The position numbers and the translations under genes were made by a program. Below the pieces are notes generated by a model. It did not search any database, was not told where the DNA came from, and worked only from the letters and a program-made list of their open reading frames with translations. From Bacteroidota bacterium (GTDB lineage: Bacteria > Bacteroidota > Ignavibacteria > Ignavibacteriales > Ignavibacteriaceae), in assembly GCA_021824565.1 (NCBI GenBank), contig JAKAKL010000004.1, positions 45,480 to 109,479 on the forward strand: a stretch of 64,000 nt of DNA. The letters are read 5' to 3'. This document shows positions 43,647 to 52,012 of this stretch, one piece after another; positions within the stretch are counted from its first letter, which is position 1; every line of letters starts with the position of its first letter.

Positions 43647-44465
43647 CTACTTGCTTGGCTCTAACCGGATCATGGTCTTGGAATTCCCGCTCGAAGAATT
43701 ATTCGTTCTCTTAAGCTGGAGATTACCTTGAACAGTTTGAAAAGCCCAGTCAAAAACCATTCTTGAACTTGTAATATTTGTTACCCTTATCTTTGCGTAA
43801 TAATTGTCATAAGTCCATATAACATAAGTGTGACCAATAATTGCAACGGCATCTTTTGTAGGAGACCATCCGGTAGTCGGAGCATAAGGTACATCAGTTA
43901 TATCGTTTGTTGGTCCCATATCTTCTATATCACTTTTAGTAGGCACGTCAATGTAGAATGTGCCGTTATAATTTTCAAAATAGAAGTCGCAGCTTGGATC
44001 ATTATATGCTACATCTGAAGAAGTAGTAAAAGAGAAACCACCGGTGCTTGGAAAACTTCTGTAATCGAAAACTGTTGCATTAAAGCCGTCCGGGCGAGGA
44101 GTAGCACTTACATTATCATGGCTTAGTGCACTCTCATTGCCGTTATAGTCGTATGCGGTTACCGCATAATAATAGGTTGTTCCGTTTACCGCTCCGTTAT
44201 CAAAGAAATAAGTATTTTGTGTCGAACCTATTAATGTATATTTACCGTAATAACTATACGCATAATACACATTATAACCGGCAACATCACTTTCGGGATT
44301 TTGGTTCCACATAATTTCTACGCTGTTATTTCCATTTATGATCTGTAAACCGGTTGGAACCGAAGGCGGAGTAGTATTAACCATAACTGGATTTATATTT
44401 CTCTGACATGAAGTCAATACTGTCGCTATTAAAAATGCGGATAAAAATATAATCGTCTTTTTCAT
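43647..44465 (-). CDS. Fibronectin type III lipoprotein
   Basis: A 272-residue lipoprotein. I choose the ATG at 44465 because AAGGTG lies just upstream and the following residues (MKKTIIFLSAFLIATVLTSC) form a lipoprotein signal with lipobox VLTSC. A fibronectin type III domain follows (PPSVPTGLQIINGNNSVEIM, WNQNPESDVAGYNVYYAYSY, GTTYYYAVTAYDYNGNESAL). The remaining 140 residues contain a beta-rich domain (FNATVFDYRSFPSTGGFSFT) of no known family. It is probably exported and anchored at the outer membrane. It lies 85 bases before DUF4783. The upstream extension would add 17 residues and lacks a site for ribosomes. Confidence 0.78.
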   Translation of the reverse strand: MKKTIIFLSAFLIATVLTSCQRNINPVMVNTTPPSVPTGLQIINGNNSVEIMWNQNPESDVAGYNVYYAYSYYGKYTLIGSTQNTYFFDNGAVNGTTYYYAVTAYDYNGNESALSHDNVSATPRPDGFNATVFDYRSFPSTGGFSFTTSSDVAYNDPSCDFYFENYNGTFYIDVPTKSDIEDMGPTNDITDVPYAPTTGWSPTKDAVAIIGHTYVIWTYDNYYAKIRVTNITSSRMVFDWAFQTVQGNLQLKRTNNSSSGNSKTMIRLEPSK

Positions 44466-44550
44466 TATGACACCTTGAATAAATATTTCAAATATAGGAG
44501 CCAAATCGAGTGCCAAAAGAATTGCTATAATTTGTTTGGATTACAACATT

Positions 44551-44612
44551 TTAGCTTCCGTCTTTGTACACAAAAATAAACAAGCTGTACAAAATAATTT
44601 CGCTGAAGCTAA
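44551..44612 (-). terminator. Nested inverted repeats directly 3' of pyrC
   Basis: Outer arms TTAGCTTC (44551-44558) and GAAGCTAA (44605-44612) enclose inner arms TTTGTACA (44563-44570) and TGTACAAA (44586-44593). Both pairs are perfect 8-bp inverted repeats. The outer arm touches the pyrC stop codon on the minus strand. This could be a transcription terminator for the pyr operon, an mRNA stabiliser or a protein-binding site. A T-tract is missing. Confidence 0.45.
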
Positions 44613-45911
44613 CTAAATATTTGTAAACTCATCCTGGTAAAACATTTTTGCTTTGTTTACTACCCCAACTGCCCTTCCTGTCAACAGCCTTTTATCAAAC
44701 GGAGAATTCTTAGATTTGCTTTTTGACTTACTTATCTCTACTGTCCATATTTCATTCAGATCAAGAACCGTAAAGTTTGCCGGCTGCCCCGTTTCAAATT
44801 TTGGAACGGCAATATTTAAAATCTTTCTCGGATTGACTGCCATCTTTTTTACAAGCTGCTCGAGAGATATAATTTTTTTATGGTACAACTCTGTAAGCGC
44901 CAAACCTATCTGCGTTTCAAGTCCGGTGATCCCATTCGGCGCGTGTTCAAATTCAGCTTCTTTCTCTTCTGCCGAATGCGGCGCATGATCGCTTGCAATG
45001 CAGTCGATTGTTCCATCCTGTAAACCGAGAATTATTTCGTCAACATCGGCTTTTGTTCTTAACGGAGGATTCATTTTGAAGTTCGTGTCATACGTTTTCA
45101 ACACGTCATCAGTTAAAGTAAAATGATGAGGAGTGACTTCGGCTGTAACCGCAATTCCTTTTTTCTTCGCCTCGCGAACCATCTCAACAGATTTCTTTGT
45201 GCTTATATGCGCGATGTGGATTTTCCCACCGGTATATTCCGACATCAGTATATCTCTTATAACAATTAATTCTTCCGCGACTGACGGAATTGGAGGCAAG
45301 CCAAGCATAGTTGAATTAATTCCTTCATTCATCGCTCCGCCAGCCAGCGTTTCGTCTTCGCAGTGTTCTATAATTGGAACGTTGTACATCTTCGAATATT
45401 CGAAAGCGCGCTTTAAAATGCCCGCAGTTTTAATTGCAGCGCCGTCATCAGAAAAACCTACCGCGCCCGACTCAATTAACTCAGCCATAGGAGATATGTA
45501 TTCGCCTTTGCGTCCCAGCGTAGCAGCGCCTACAACCGCAACATCAACCAGATGATCTTTAGCCTGCTTCTTAATTAAGTTAACAACCTCAGCAGAATCA
45601 ATAGCAGGCTCAGTGTTAGGCATACACGCGATGCCGGTAAAACCTCCGTTAGCCGCGGCGTTGCATCCCGTAATTACCGTTTCTTCATCTTCCCTTCCCG
45701 GCTCTCTAAGATGAACGTGCATATCAAAAAATCCGGGGACTATATGCTTGCCGGTCAAATCAAAAATTTTTGCATCCGCACTATCGTCAGCGTTTATCTT
45801 TCCAATCTTTGATATTATTCCGTCGGTAAGGAGAATATCTGTTTTCTTTTCATCTAAATTTTGTTCAGGATGAAATAGGGTTACATTCTTTAGAATAACT
45901 TTCATTTTCAT
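44613..45911 (-). CDS. pyrC: Dihydroorotase
   Basis: A 432-residue amidohydrolase that closes N-carbamoyl-L-aspartate to dihydroorotate in pyrimidine synthesis. It has the metal-binding GFFDMHVHLREPGREDEET (about 59-77), IEHCEDETLAGGAMNEG, HIAHISTKKSVEMVREAKK (metal His) and IASDHAPHSAEEKEA (catalytic Asp). HVHLREPG and the length place it in type I dihydroorotases. The start could be the second ATG (45905) instead of the first. It follows pyrB by 5 bases and is the last gene of pyrRBC. Confidence 0.95.
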   Translation of the reverse strand: MKMKVILKNVTLFHPEQNLDEKKTDILLTDGIISKIGKINADDSADAKIFDLTGKHIVPGFFDMHVHLREPGREDEETVITGCNAAANGGFTGIACMPNTEPAIDSAEVVNLIKKQAKDHLVDVAVVGAATLGRKGEYISPMAELIESGAVGFSDDGAAIKTAGILKRAFEYSKMYNVPIIEHCEDETLAGGAMNEGINSTMLGLPPIPSVAEELIVIRDILMSEYTGGKIHIAHISTKKSVEMVREAKKKGIAVTAEVTPHHFTLTDDVLKTYDTNFKMNPPLRTKADVDEIILGLQDGTIDCIASDHAPHSAEEKEAEFEHAPNGITGLETQIGLALTELYHKKIISLEQLVKKMAVNPRKILNIAVPKFETGQPANFTVLDLNEIWTVEISKSKSKSKNSPFDKRLLTGRAVGVVNKAKMFYQDEFTNI

Positions 45912-45916
45912 TTCCG

Positions 45917-46837
45917 TTAATTTAATGTTCCAAGCAGATACAGCACTGCCATTCTTATCGCAACGCCGTTTGTAACCTGTTTTAATATTATCTGGTTCAA
46001 TCCGTCAGCAACGCTTGAGGAAAGCTCAACACCGCGGTTGATCGGACCGGGATGAAGTATTACTATATCTTTGCCGTTCTTTTCCAGACGCTCTTCCGTG
46101 ATGCCGAAATATTTTGCATACTCTCTTATCGAAGGAAAATATTCTCTTGCTTTTCGTTCAAGCTGGATCCTAAGAACGTTCAACACGTCGTTCTCCTGGA
46201 TGGCTTCGTCAATATCATATATAACCTTCACTCCGAGGTCTTCAATATTACGCGGGATCATTGTAGAAGGACCGCAGACAGAAACATCGGCGCCCATCGT
46301 TTTTAATCCGTATATATTTGAAAGAGCGACACGGCTGTGCGCAACGTCCCCGACAATACAGACTTTCAAGCCTTGAAGCTTTCCAAGCTTTTCTCTTATT
46401 GAATACATATCGAGAAGACCCTGTGTAGGGTGTTCATGTATGCCGTCGCCGGCATTTATAATATTTGCGTTTGTAATTTTAGTCAGGTAAGCAGGTGTTC
46501 CGGCGGCTGAATGTCTTACGACAACCATATCTACTTTCATCGCTTCAATATTTTTTATCGTATCCTTGAACGATTCGCCTTTGCTTACGCTGCTGGCAGA
46601 TACGGAAAAGTTTATTGAATCTGCCGACAATCTTTTTTCTGCAAGCTCAAAAGAAATTCTTGTACGCGTAGAGTTTTCATAAAAAAGATTTACAACTGTC
46701 TTACCTTGAAGAGTAGGAACTTTTTTAATCGGTCTTTCCAGCACTTCTCTAAAAGTAGTTGCGGTGTCTAAAATTAATTGTATATCCTCTTTTGGAACCC
46801 CTTGCAAGCCTAACAAGTGTCTGCTAGATAAAGGCAT
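45917..46837 (-). CDS. pyrB: Aspartate carbamoyltransferase catalytic subunit
   Basis: A 306-residue enzyme that joins carbamoyl phosphate and aspartate, the committed step of pyrimidine synthesis. The carbamoyl-phosphate motif STRTRISFE lies at about 55-63, VVRHSAAGTPAYL and HEHPTQGLLDMYS-type active-site segments follow, and the aspartate-loop region reads HPGPINRGVELSSSV. Length and motif order are those of class B/C catalytic chains. No regulatory PyrI is present. Between pyrR and pyrC with gaps of 15 and 5 bases, so the operon is pyrR-pyrB-pyrC. Confidence 0.96.
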   Translation of the reverse strand: MPLSSRHLLGLQGVPKEDIQLILDTATTFREVLERPIKKVPTLQGKTVVNLFYENSTRTRISFELAEKRLSADSINFSVSASSVSKGESFKDTIKNIEAMKVDMVVVRHSAAGTPAYLTKITNANIINAGDGIHEHPTQGLLDMYSIREKLGKLQGLKVCIVGDVAHSRVALSNIYGLKTMGADVSVCGPSTMIPRNIEDLGVKVIYDIDEAIQENDVLNVLRIQLERKAREYFPSIREYAKYFGITEERLEKNGKDIVILHPGPINRGVELSSSVADGLNQIILKQVTNGVAIRMAVLYLLGTLN

Positions 46838-46852
46838 AAATATATCTCATAA

Positions 46853-47398
46853 TTAATTGTTGTCCATTTCCATTAAATAAATAGCGTCCTCGCCGTCGAT
46901 CTCATTCATCTTAACTTTCACTTCCTCATTGATTGATGTAGGAATATTTTTGCCTACGTAATCGGCGCGGATAGGAAGCTCGCGATGACCTCTATCGACC
47001 ATAACGAAGAGCTGAATAGTGCTCGGTCTGCCAAGATCCATTAGCGCGTTCAAAGCCGAACGCACGGTGCGACCGGTAAATAAAACATCATCGACAAGAA
47101 TAATATCTTTGTCGCTTATATCGAATGTAATATCAGATACGGAAACTTCGGGCTGCTTTATCCTCTTGCGGAAGTCGTCGCGATAAAGCGTAACATCGAG
47201 AATACCGAAAGGAAGTTCGACCCGTTCAATCTCTTTTATTTTTTGGAAGAGCTTGCGCGCCAGATATTCGCCGCGCGTGCGCATTCCGATAAGCACGAGG
47301 TTCTTTGAACCTTTGTTGCGCTCAAGTATCTCGTGCGCGATTCTGGTAACAATTCTTTCAAGCCCGTTCTGATCGACTATTTTTGATTTTATGTGCAT
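46853..47398 (-). CDS. pyrR: PyrR regulator/uracil phosphoribosyltransferase
   Basis: A 181-residue PRTase-fold protein that binds UMP and pyr mRNA to control attenuation and has weak uracil phosphoribosyltransferase activity. The PRPP-binding motif VDDVLFTGRTVRSALNAL lies at about 98-115, IGMRTRGEYLARKL (about 39-52) is a typical PyrR RNA-binding surface, and RADYVGKNIPTS is near the end. Upstream of the start lies a PyrR-type leader with hairpin and terminator (47401-47505), supporting the regulatory role. First gene of the pyr operon. Confidence 0.94.
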   Translation of the reverse strand: MHIKSKIVDQNGLERIVTRIAHEILERNKGSKNLVLIGMRTRGEYLARKLFQKIKEIERVELPFGILDVTLYRDDFRKRIKQPEVSVSDITFDISDKDIILVDDVLFTGRTVRSALNALMDLGRPSTIQLFVMVDRGHRELPIRADYVGKNIPTSINEEVKVKMNEIDGEDAIYLMEMDNN

Positions 47399-47400
47399 AT

Positions 47401-47437
47401 AAAAAAAATCCTCCGTGGAAAAAATTTTCCTTGGAGG
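47401..47437 (-). terminator. Intrinsic terminator in the pyr operon leader (attenuator)
   Basis: On the minus strand, just 3 bases before pyrR, CCTCC (47433-47437) pairs with GGAGG (47410-47414). Inside, GGAAAA pairs with TTTTCC, and an A followed by eight T bases comes after the stem (47401-47409). Lying between the presumed promoter and pyrR, it fits an attenuation terminator. GAGG at 47441-47444 can pair with the CCTC of the 5' arm, giving a competing structure. Confidence 0.75.
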
Positions 47438-47471
47438 TTACCTCGTAATGTTTTTATTTAATTTCTTGTTC

Positions 47472-47505
47472 ATCCTTTTCCATCTCTCCGGATAGAGTTA
47501 AAGGT
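47472..47505 (-). promoter_or_regulatory. PyrR-binding-loop-like hairpin in the pyr leader
   Basis: On the minus strand this segment reads ACCTTTAAC, then TCTATCCGGAGAGATGG, then AAAAGGAT. CCTTT pairs with AAAGG, forming a lower stem, and TATCCGGAGAGATG (47481-47494) fits the PyrR-binding consensus ARUCCNGNGAGGYU at about 11 of 14 positions. It lies about 35 bases upstream of the terminator, as an anti-antiterminator should. The function follows from the known Bacillus mechanism; in this lineage it is inferred. Confidence 0.65.
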
Positions 47506-47677
47506 TAATGATTTAATTTCTGACGTAAACTTAAAAATAATTAATCGAAAAGCAAAATTGGAACCTGATTTTTTTTAGTTGAATTTTGGCAAGCAGTTTA
47601 AAGATGAAATATTAAAACAGTAAAGTCAAGCAATGTTTTCAATAAATAATTATGCACACTTCACAGACAAGCAATAT

Positions 47678-48916
47678 TTATATTTCATTATCTGTAAGCA
47701 GCACAATTTTAACGAGGTCAATTTTGATCTGCGTAGCGCGTACTACCGTAATATTAAAGTTGTCAATCTTTATATTTTCGCCTTGAAGCGGGATTCTTCC
47801 GGTGCGTGTAGTTATGTAGCCGGCGATGGTTTCATAATCGCCTAATGGGATATTAAGCTGAAACTTCTCGTTGACGAAATCTATTTCAACCTTCCCGCTG
47901 ATCATATAGATATCTTCAGAAATCTTTTTGCAGATAAATTCTTCGACATCATACTCGTCCTTGATCTCGCCGAATAGTTCTTCAATAATGTCTTCCATAG
48001 TAATTAAGCCTGCAGTACCGCCGAATTCGTCCACTACAATTGCTATCGCAGTATGCTTGTTTAAGAATTCATTCAGCATATCGATGCTTCGCTTTGTTTC
48101 CGGCACAAAGAGAATTTCTCTTGTTATTGCTTTAATATTCTGCGGAAGCTTAAAAATATCGTAAGCGAAAATTACGCCTTTTATGTTATCGAGATTTTCT
48201 TCGTACACAGGCAGCTTGGAATAACCAGAGTCGATAAATATTGAAAGCGCCTCATCGATTGTCTGTTCAATTTCAACGCCGACCATCTCGGTCCGCGGGC
48301 GCATTGCTTCATAAACTTTCTGATCGCCAAGAGATAAGGCTTTATTTATAATAGTGCTCTCCTTAATATTTACAACTCCGGCTTCGTGGCTTTCTTTAAC
48401 GAGAGTTTCAATATCTTCTTTATCAAAAAGCGAAGTAATATTTTCTTCAATGAAGCTTGACGACGGAGTTAAGCGTGAGGAAATAGATTCGGTAACTTTT
48501 GTCAACGGCTTGAGAAAAATAGAAAGGATCCTAAGAGGCAGCGCCGAAATTAGAATTATCCAGTCAGCCAGTTCTCTTGAAAAATATTTTGGTATCAACT
48601 CGCCGAAGATCAACAGGAAGAAAGATGAAATGACAAGAACAGAGAATTCATTCAAGTTGAAATAATATGTAAGATAAATTGCTGAGATGGATGCGAAGGC
48701 AATGTTGACAACGTTGTTGCAGAGCAATATAGTTGAAAAAAATTCCTGCGGATTTTTAGTAAAGTATAAAGCGCTCTTTGCTGAAAGCCTATTTCGACGG
48801 GCTTTTACTTCCAGCTTTAATTTGTTTGAAACAACGAAAGCCATCTCGGAGCCGGAGAAAAATGCGCTGAATATTAAAAGAAAAACCAAAATTAAAACAT
48901 CGTTAAAGCTCATCAA
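47678..48916 (-). CDS. CNNM/CBS/CorC-HlyC family transporter-like protein
   Basis: A 412-residue inner-membrane protein of the TlyC/CorC group. An N-terminal DUF21/CNNM domain (about 1-190) has four hydrophobic segments, with FSAFFSGSEMAFVVSNKLKL at the start and ALSLGDQKVYEAMRPRTEMVGV at its end. Two CBS domains follow (about 200-320, including YSKLPVYEENLDNIKGVI and DEFGGTAGLITMEDIIEELF). The C-terminal CorC_HlyC domain (about 330-412) reads DYETIAGYITTRTGRIP. Members are linked to Mg/Co ion homeostasis. It overlaps the following lipoprotein gene by 4 bases. Confidence 0.93.
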   Translation of the reverse strand: MMSFNDVLILVFLLIFSAFFSGSEMAFVVSNKLKLEVKARRNRLSAKSALYFTKNPQEFFSTILLCNNVVNIAFASISAIYLTYYFNLNEFSVLVISSFFLLIFGELIPKYFSRELADWIILISALPLRILSIFLKPLTKVTESISSRLTPSSSFIEENITSLFDKEDIETLVKESHEAGVVNIKESTIINKALSLGDQKVYEAMRPRTEMVGVEIEQTIDEALSIFIDSGYSKLPVYEENLDNIKGVIFAYDIFKLPQNIKAITREILFVPETKRSIDMLNEFLNKHTAIAIVVDEFGGTAGLITMEDIIEELFGEIKDEYDVEEFICKKISEDIYMISGKVEIDFVNEKFQLNIPLGDYETIAGYITTRTGRIPLQGENIKIDNFNITVVRATQIKIDLVKIVLLTDNEI

Positions 48917-49383
48917 TAGACTTTCTTAATTACAACATCATTCAAACTATCGGTAAAAGTTCTTCCATCAGAGGAGAAAAAGAAAATTAGAGACGCGGCT
49001 GAATCAAAATTAATTTTACTGCCAGTCGTCTTGTCTGAAGCATTAAACGAAAAAATCTTTTCTTCGTTATGAAGAATTCCTGTTGTATCATTAGAAGCAA
49101 AGCTAATTGTTTTCATACTAAGCGCATAATTATTTTGGACTATTCTTATTTCTCGAAGCATCAGTTTGTCAACGCTTTCATCGCTTAAATTTTTAATTAA
49201 TATTTTCCCGGCGATATGTATTCTATGCCCAGCAGATACTCCCGGCATGAGATTTATCCACGCATCGATATTTTGATAATTAATCTTAAGATTCATTTCT
49301 CCGTTATTATTTATGTTACCTGCACAGCCTGCGATAGATATTAAAAGCAAAAAAATATTTGATTTGATAATGGTCTTCATCAA
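48913..49383 (-). CDS. Lipoprotein of unknown function
   Basis: A 156-residue lipoprotein with signal MKTIIKSNIFLLLISIAGC, where the Cys after SIAG is the lipidated residue. The mature part is beta-rich (MLREIRIVQNNYALSMKTIS, FFFSSDGRTFTDSLNDVVIK) with no named domain. It ends at 48913, overlapping the CorC-like gene start by 4 bases, so the two are translationally coupled. An ion or envelope role is only a guess. A 24-base gap separates it from the UbiA gene. Confidence 0.72.
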   Translation of the reverse strand: MMKTIIKSNIFLLLISIAGCAGNINNNGEMNLKINYQNIDAWINLMPGVSAGHRIHIAGKILIKNLSDESVDKLMLREIRIVQNNYALSMKTISFASNDTTGILHNEEKIFSFNASDKTTGSKINFDSAASLIFFFSSDGRTFTDSLNDVVIKKVY

Positions 49384-49407
49384 GAAACCGGTTAATTAAA
49401 AAAGAAA

Positions 49408-50286
49408 TTAAACTACCTTATAAACGATCAAAGTTGTAGCTAAGATATAAAACAAAAAGTTTAAAATCATCGGGAGATCGGTTATCATGATTTCGGTTGT
49501 GTTTTCACCCTGTTGATTTATATAGACGAGATACATATACCTGAAAATTCCGAAAACCACAAACGGAGTTGTGTAAATTAAATTTTCGGTATCAAATATC
49601 GAAACAGTACGTGAAGAAACAGTATAAAGAGCGTAGCAAATAATAACAGCCGAAGCAGCGACTGTCGCCATCTGGTTTGTGAAGTCCAGCGAATAATGAG
49701 TTAATACTTTTCTCGACGCCGCATTCTCAACAATAGCGGAGTTCTTCAATTCGGATTGTCTTTTCATTATTGCAAGGAACAATGAGATGAACATGGTGGT
49801 TAATAAAAGCCAGCTTGAAATTTCCACGTTGATTATATATGCGCCGGCAACAACGCGGATCATAAATCCGGCTGCTATGCTGAATATATCAAGCAGAACA
49901 ATATTCTTTAATTTAAAGGAATAGAATAAGTTTAACACAAAGTATACACCGACGGAAGAATAAAAGCGTACATCAAAATTAACAGCAGAAAATAATACTA
50001 TTACAAAAAGGACTGACGCTGCGACTGCCGCTTTTCGTCTGGATATTTTACCTGAAGGCAGAGGTCTTTGTTTTTTTATCGGATGAGCTTTGTCAGCCTC
50101 AATGTCAATTATGTCGTTGATAACATACACAAGGCTTGAAGTAAAGCAAAAAATTATAAAGCCAAATAAAGCTAAGACAAAATAATCATGATCGAAAAAA
50201 TGTTTTGAAAACAGCAGCGGTACAAAAACGAAAAGGTTTTTGATCCATTGCGGAATGCGGAGTAGTTTGAAATAATTTTTCACCAT
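49408..50286 (-). CDS. UbiA-family prenyltransferase, decaprenyl-phosphate phosphoribosyltransferase-like
   Basis: A 292-residue membrane enzyme with about eight helices. It starts YFKLLRIPQWIKNLFVFVPL and has the first Asp-rich motif VINDIIDIEADKAHPIKKQR, followed by PLPSG, then a second region containing YSLDFTNQMATVAASAVII. The HPIKKQRPLPSG wording is that of the DPPR-synthase branch, which transfers phosphoribose to polyprenyl phosphate for arabinan or related sugar synthesis. It overlaps the stop of the acyl-CoA mutase gene by one base. The substrate is inferred from family only. Confidence 0.85.
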   Translation of the reverse strand: MVKNYFKLLRIPQWIKNLFVFVPLLFSKHFFDHDYFVLALFGFIIFCFTSSLVYVINDIIDIEADKAHPIKKQRPLPSGKISRRKAAVAASVLFVIVLFSAVNFDVRFYSSVGVYFVLNLFYSFKLKNIVLLDIFSIAAGFMIRVVAGAYIINVEISSWLLLTTMFISLFLAIMKRQSELKNSAIVENAASRKVLTHYSLDFTNQMATVAASAVIICYALYTVSSRTVSIFDTENLIYTTPFVVFGIFRYMYLVYINQQGENTTEIMITDLPMILNFLFYILATTLIVYKVV

Positions 50287-51941
50287 TAAAAAACAGCGGT
50301 TTCTTCGTACGTTCCGAAAACTTCTTTTAATTCGCCTGTCATTTCACCGAGCGTAACATAATTTCTTGCAGCCTTTACAAGCACTGGCATAAGGTTCTTA
50401 TTATCGACTGCGGCGGCTTTTATTTCGTTAAGACTTTCTTCAACAGCTTCGATATTTCTGCTCTGCTTCAAATCAGCGAGGCGCTGCTTCTGAATTCTTT
50501 CAACTTCGGGAGAAATATATAAAATCGGGATGTCGATTTTTTCATCTTTTTCTACAAACTCATTCACGCCCACGATAAACTTTTCTTTACGTTCAACTTC
50601 CTTTTGGTAGCGGTAAGCGGCGTCGGCAATTTCTTTTTGGAAATAGCCAGCTTCGATAGCCGGAATAACTCCGCCAAGCGAATCAATCTGCTCAAAAATT
50701 TCATTCGCCTGCTTTTCCATTTTATCAGTTAACGCTTCAACAAAATAGCTGCCGCCAAGCGGATCGACGGTATTAATCACGCCGGTTTCATAAGCGATGA
50801 TCTGCTGAGTACGCAGAGCGATTTTTACGGCTTTCTCACTAGGAAGAGCAAGAGTTTCGTCCATTGAATTTGTATGGAGCGACTGCGTCCCGCCGAGCAC
50901 GCCTGCAAGGGCTTGAAAAGCAGTCCTGATAATATTATTCTCAGGCTGCTGTGCTGTTAATGTGCAGCCTGCAGTTTGCGTATGAAATCTCAGCCACCAT
51001 GAACGCGGATTTTTTGCTCCGTATTTTTCTTTCATCCTTTTCGCATAAATTTTTCTTGCGGCGCGGTACTTTGCAATCTCTTCAAAAAAATCGAGATGGG
51101 AATTGAAGAAGAACGAAATCCGTGGAGCGAACTCGTCTACATCCATTCCCCGTTCGATGCAAGCTTCTATGTAAGCGAAGCCGTCGGCTAAAGTATAAGC
51201 AAGTTCCTGCACGGCTGTAGAGCCGGCTTCACGGATGTGATATCCGCTGACTGAAACCGGATTCCATTGCGGTACTTCTTTTGAACAATATTCGATCATA
51301 TCAACAATAATCCGCATTGAAGGATTAGGAGGATAAATATATTCTTTTTGCGCAATGTATTCTTTTAAAATATCGTTCTGAAGAGTTCCTCTTAAATTTT
51401 TGAAATCGACATTCTGCTTTTGAGCTACTGCAAGATAAAATGCAAAGACCATTGCGGCGGGAGAATTGATGGTCATAGAAGTAGAAACTTTTTCAAGAGG
51501 AATCTTATCGAAAAGAATTTCCATATCTTTCAGTGAAGAGACTGAAACGCCGCAGATACCTACTTCGCCTTCGCTCAACGGTGCGTCTGCGTCCCAACCC
51601 ATTAAAGTCGGAAGATCAAAAGCTGTGGATAGACCAGTTTGACCGTGATTAAGTAAATAATGAAATCTTTGATTAGTGTCTTCAGGTGAACCGAACCCGG
51701 CGAACTGTCTCATCGTCCAGATTTTACCGCGGTAGCCGTTTGAATGAATTCCGCGTGTATACGGATATTCGCCAGGGAAGCCGATCTCGTTGAGGTAATC
51801 AATGTTTTCAACATCGCCCGGATCATAAAGCACCTTAACATCTTCGCCGCTAACGGTTGTATATTTCATTCCGCTGGAATTAGATTTTTTTGCTCTTGCT
51901 TCATACTCAAGTTTTCGATTTTTAAGTTCATCGCTCGTCAT
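50286..51941 (-). CDS. B12-dependent acyl-CoA mutase, large (catalytic) subunit
   Basis: A 551-residue catalytic chain of the methylmalonyl-CoA mutase family. It has [18 protein letters not shown], then [57 protein letters not shown], the [20 protein letters not shown] segment and [13 protein letters not shown], typical of the barrel domain. The C-terminal B12-binding DxHxxG domain is missing, so a separate cobalamin subunit is needed and is not in the window. At the position of the classical Tyr89 (GPYATMY in Propionibacterium) this protein has His in RGIHSNGY. Some relatives share this, and it may alter acyl specificity. MeaB at 4898 could be its chaperone. Confidence 0.88.
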   Translation of the reverse strand: MTSDELKNRKLEYEARAKKSNSSGMKYTTVSGEDVKVLYDPGDVENIDYLNEIGFPGEYPYTRGIHSNGYRGKIWTMRQFAGFGSPEDTNQRFHYLLNHGQTGLSTAFDLPTLMGWDADAPLSEGEVGICGVSVSSLKDMEILFDKIPLEKVSTSMTINSPAAMVFAFYLAVAQKQNVDFKNLRGTLQNDILKEYIAQKEYIYPPNPSMRIIVDMIEYCSKEVPQWNPVSVSGYHIREAGSTAVQELAYTLADGFAYIEACIERGMDVDEFAPRISFFFNSHLDFFEEIAKYRAARKIYAKRMKEKYGAKNPRSWWLRFHTQTAGCTLTAQQPENNIIRTAFQALAGVLGGTQSLHTNSMDETLALPSEKAVKIALRTQQIIAYETGVINTVDPLGGSYFVEALTDKMEKQANEIFEQIDSLGGVIPAIEAGYFQKEIADAAYRYQKEVERKEKFIVGVNEFVEKDEKIDIPILYISPEVERIQKQRLADLKQSRNIEAVEESLNEIKAAAVDNKNLMPVLVKAARNYVTLGEMTGELKEVFGTYEETAVF

Positions 51942-52012
51942 TTTTGCACCTTATTGATATAGTCTTTTTTGAAACTAACTTTACATTACCTTTTGGGTAA
52001 TCTTTCTCAAAA

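Noticed and set aside
43647..44516. Longer start at 44516 for the fibronectin lipoprotein
   Set aside because: The ATG at 44465 follows an AAGGTG site and begins a textbook lipoprotein signal.
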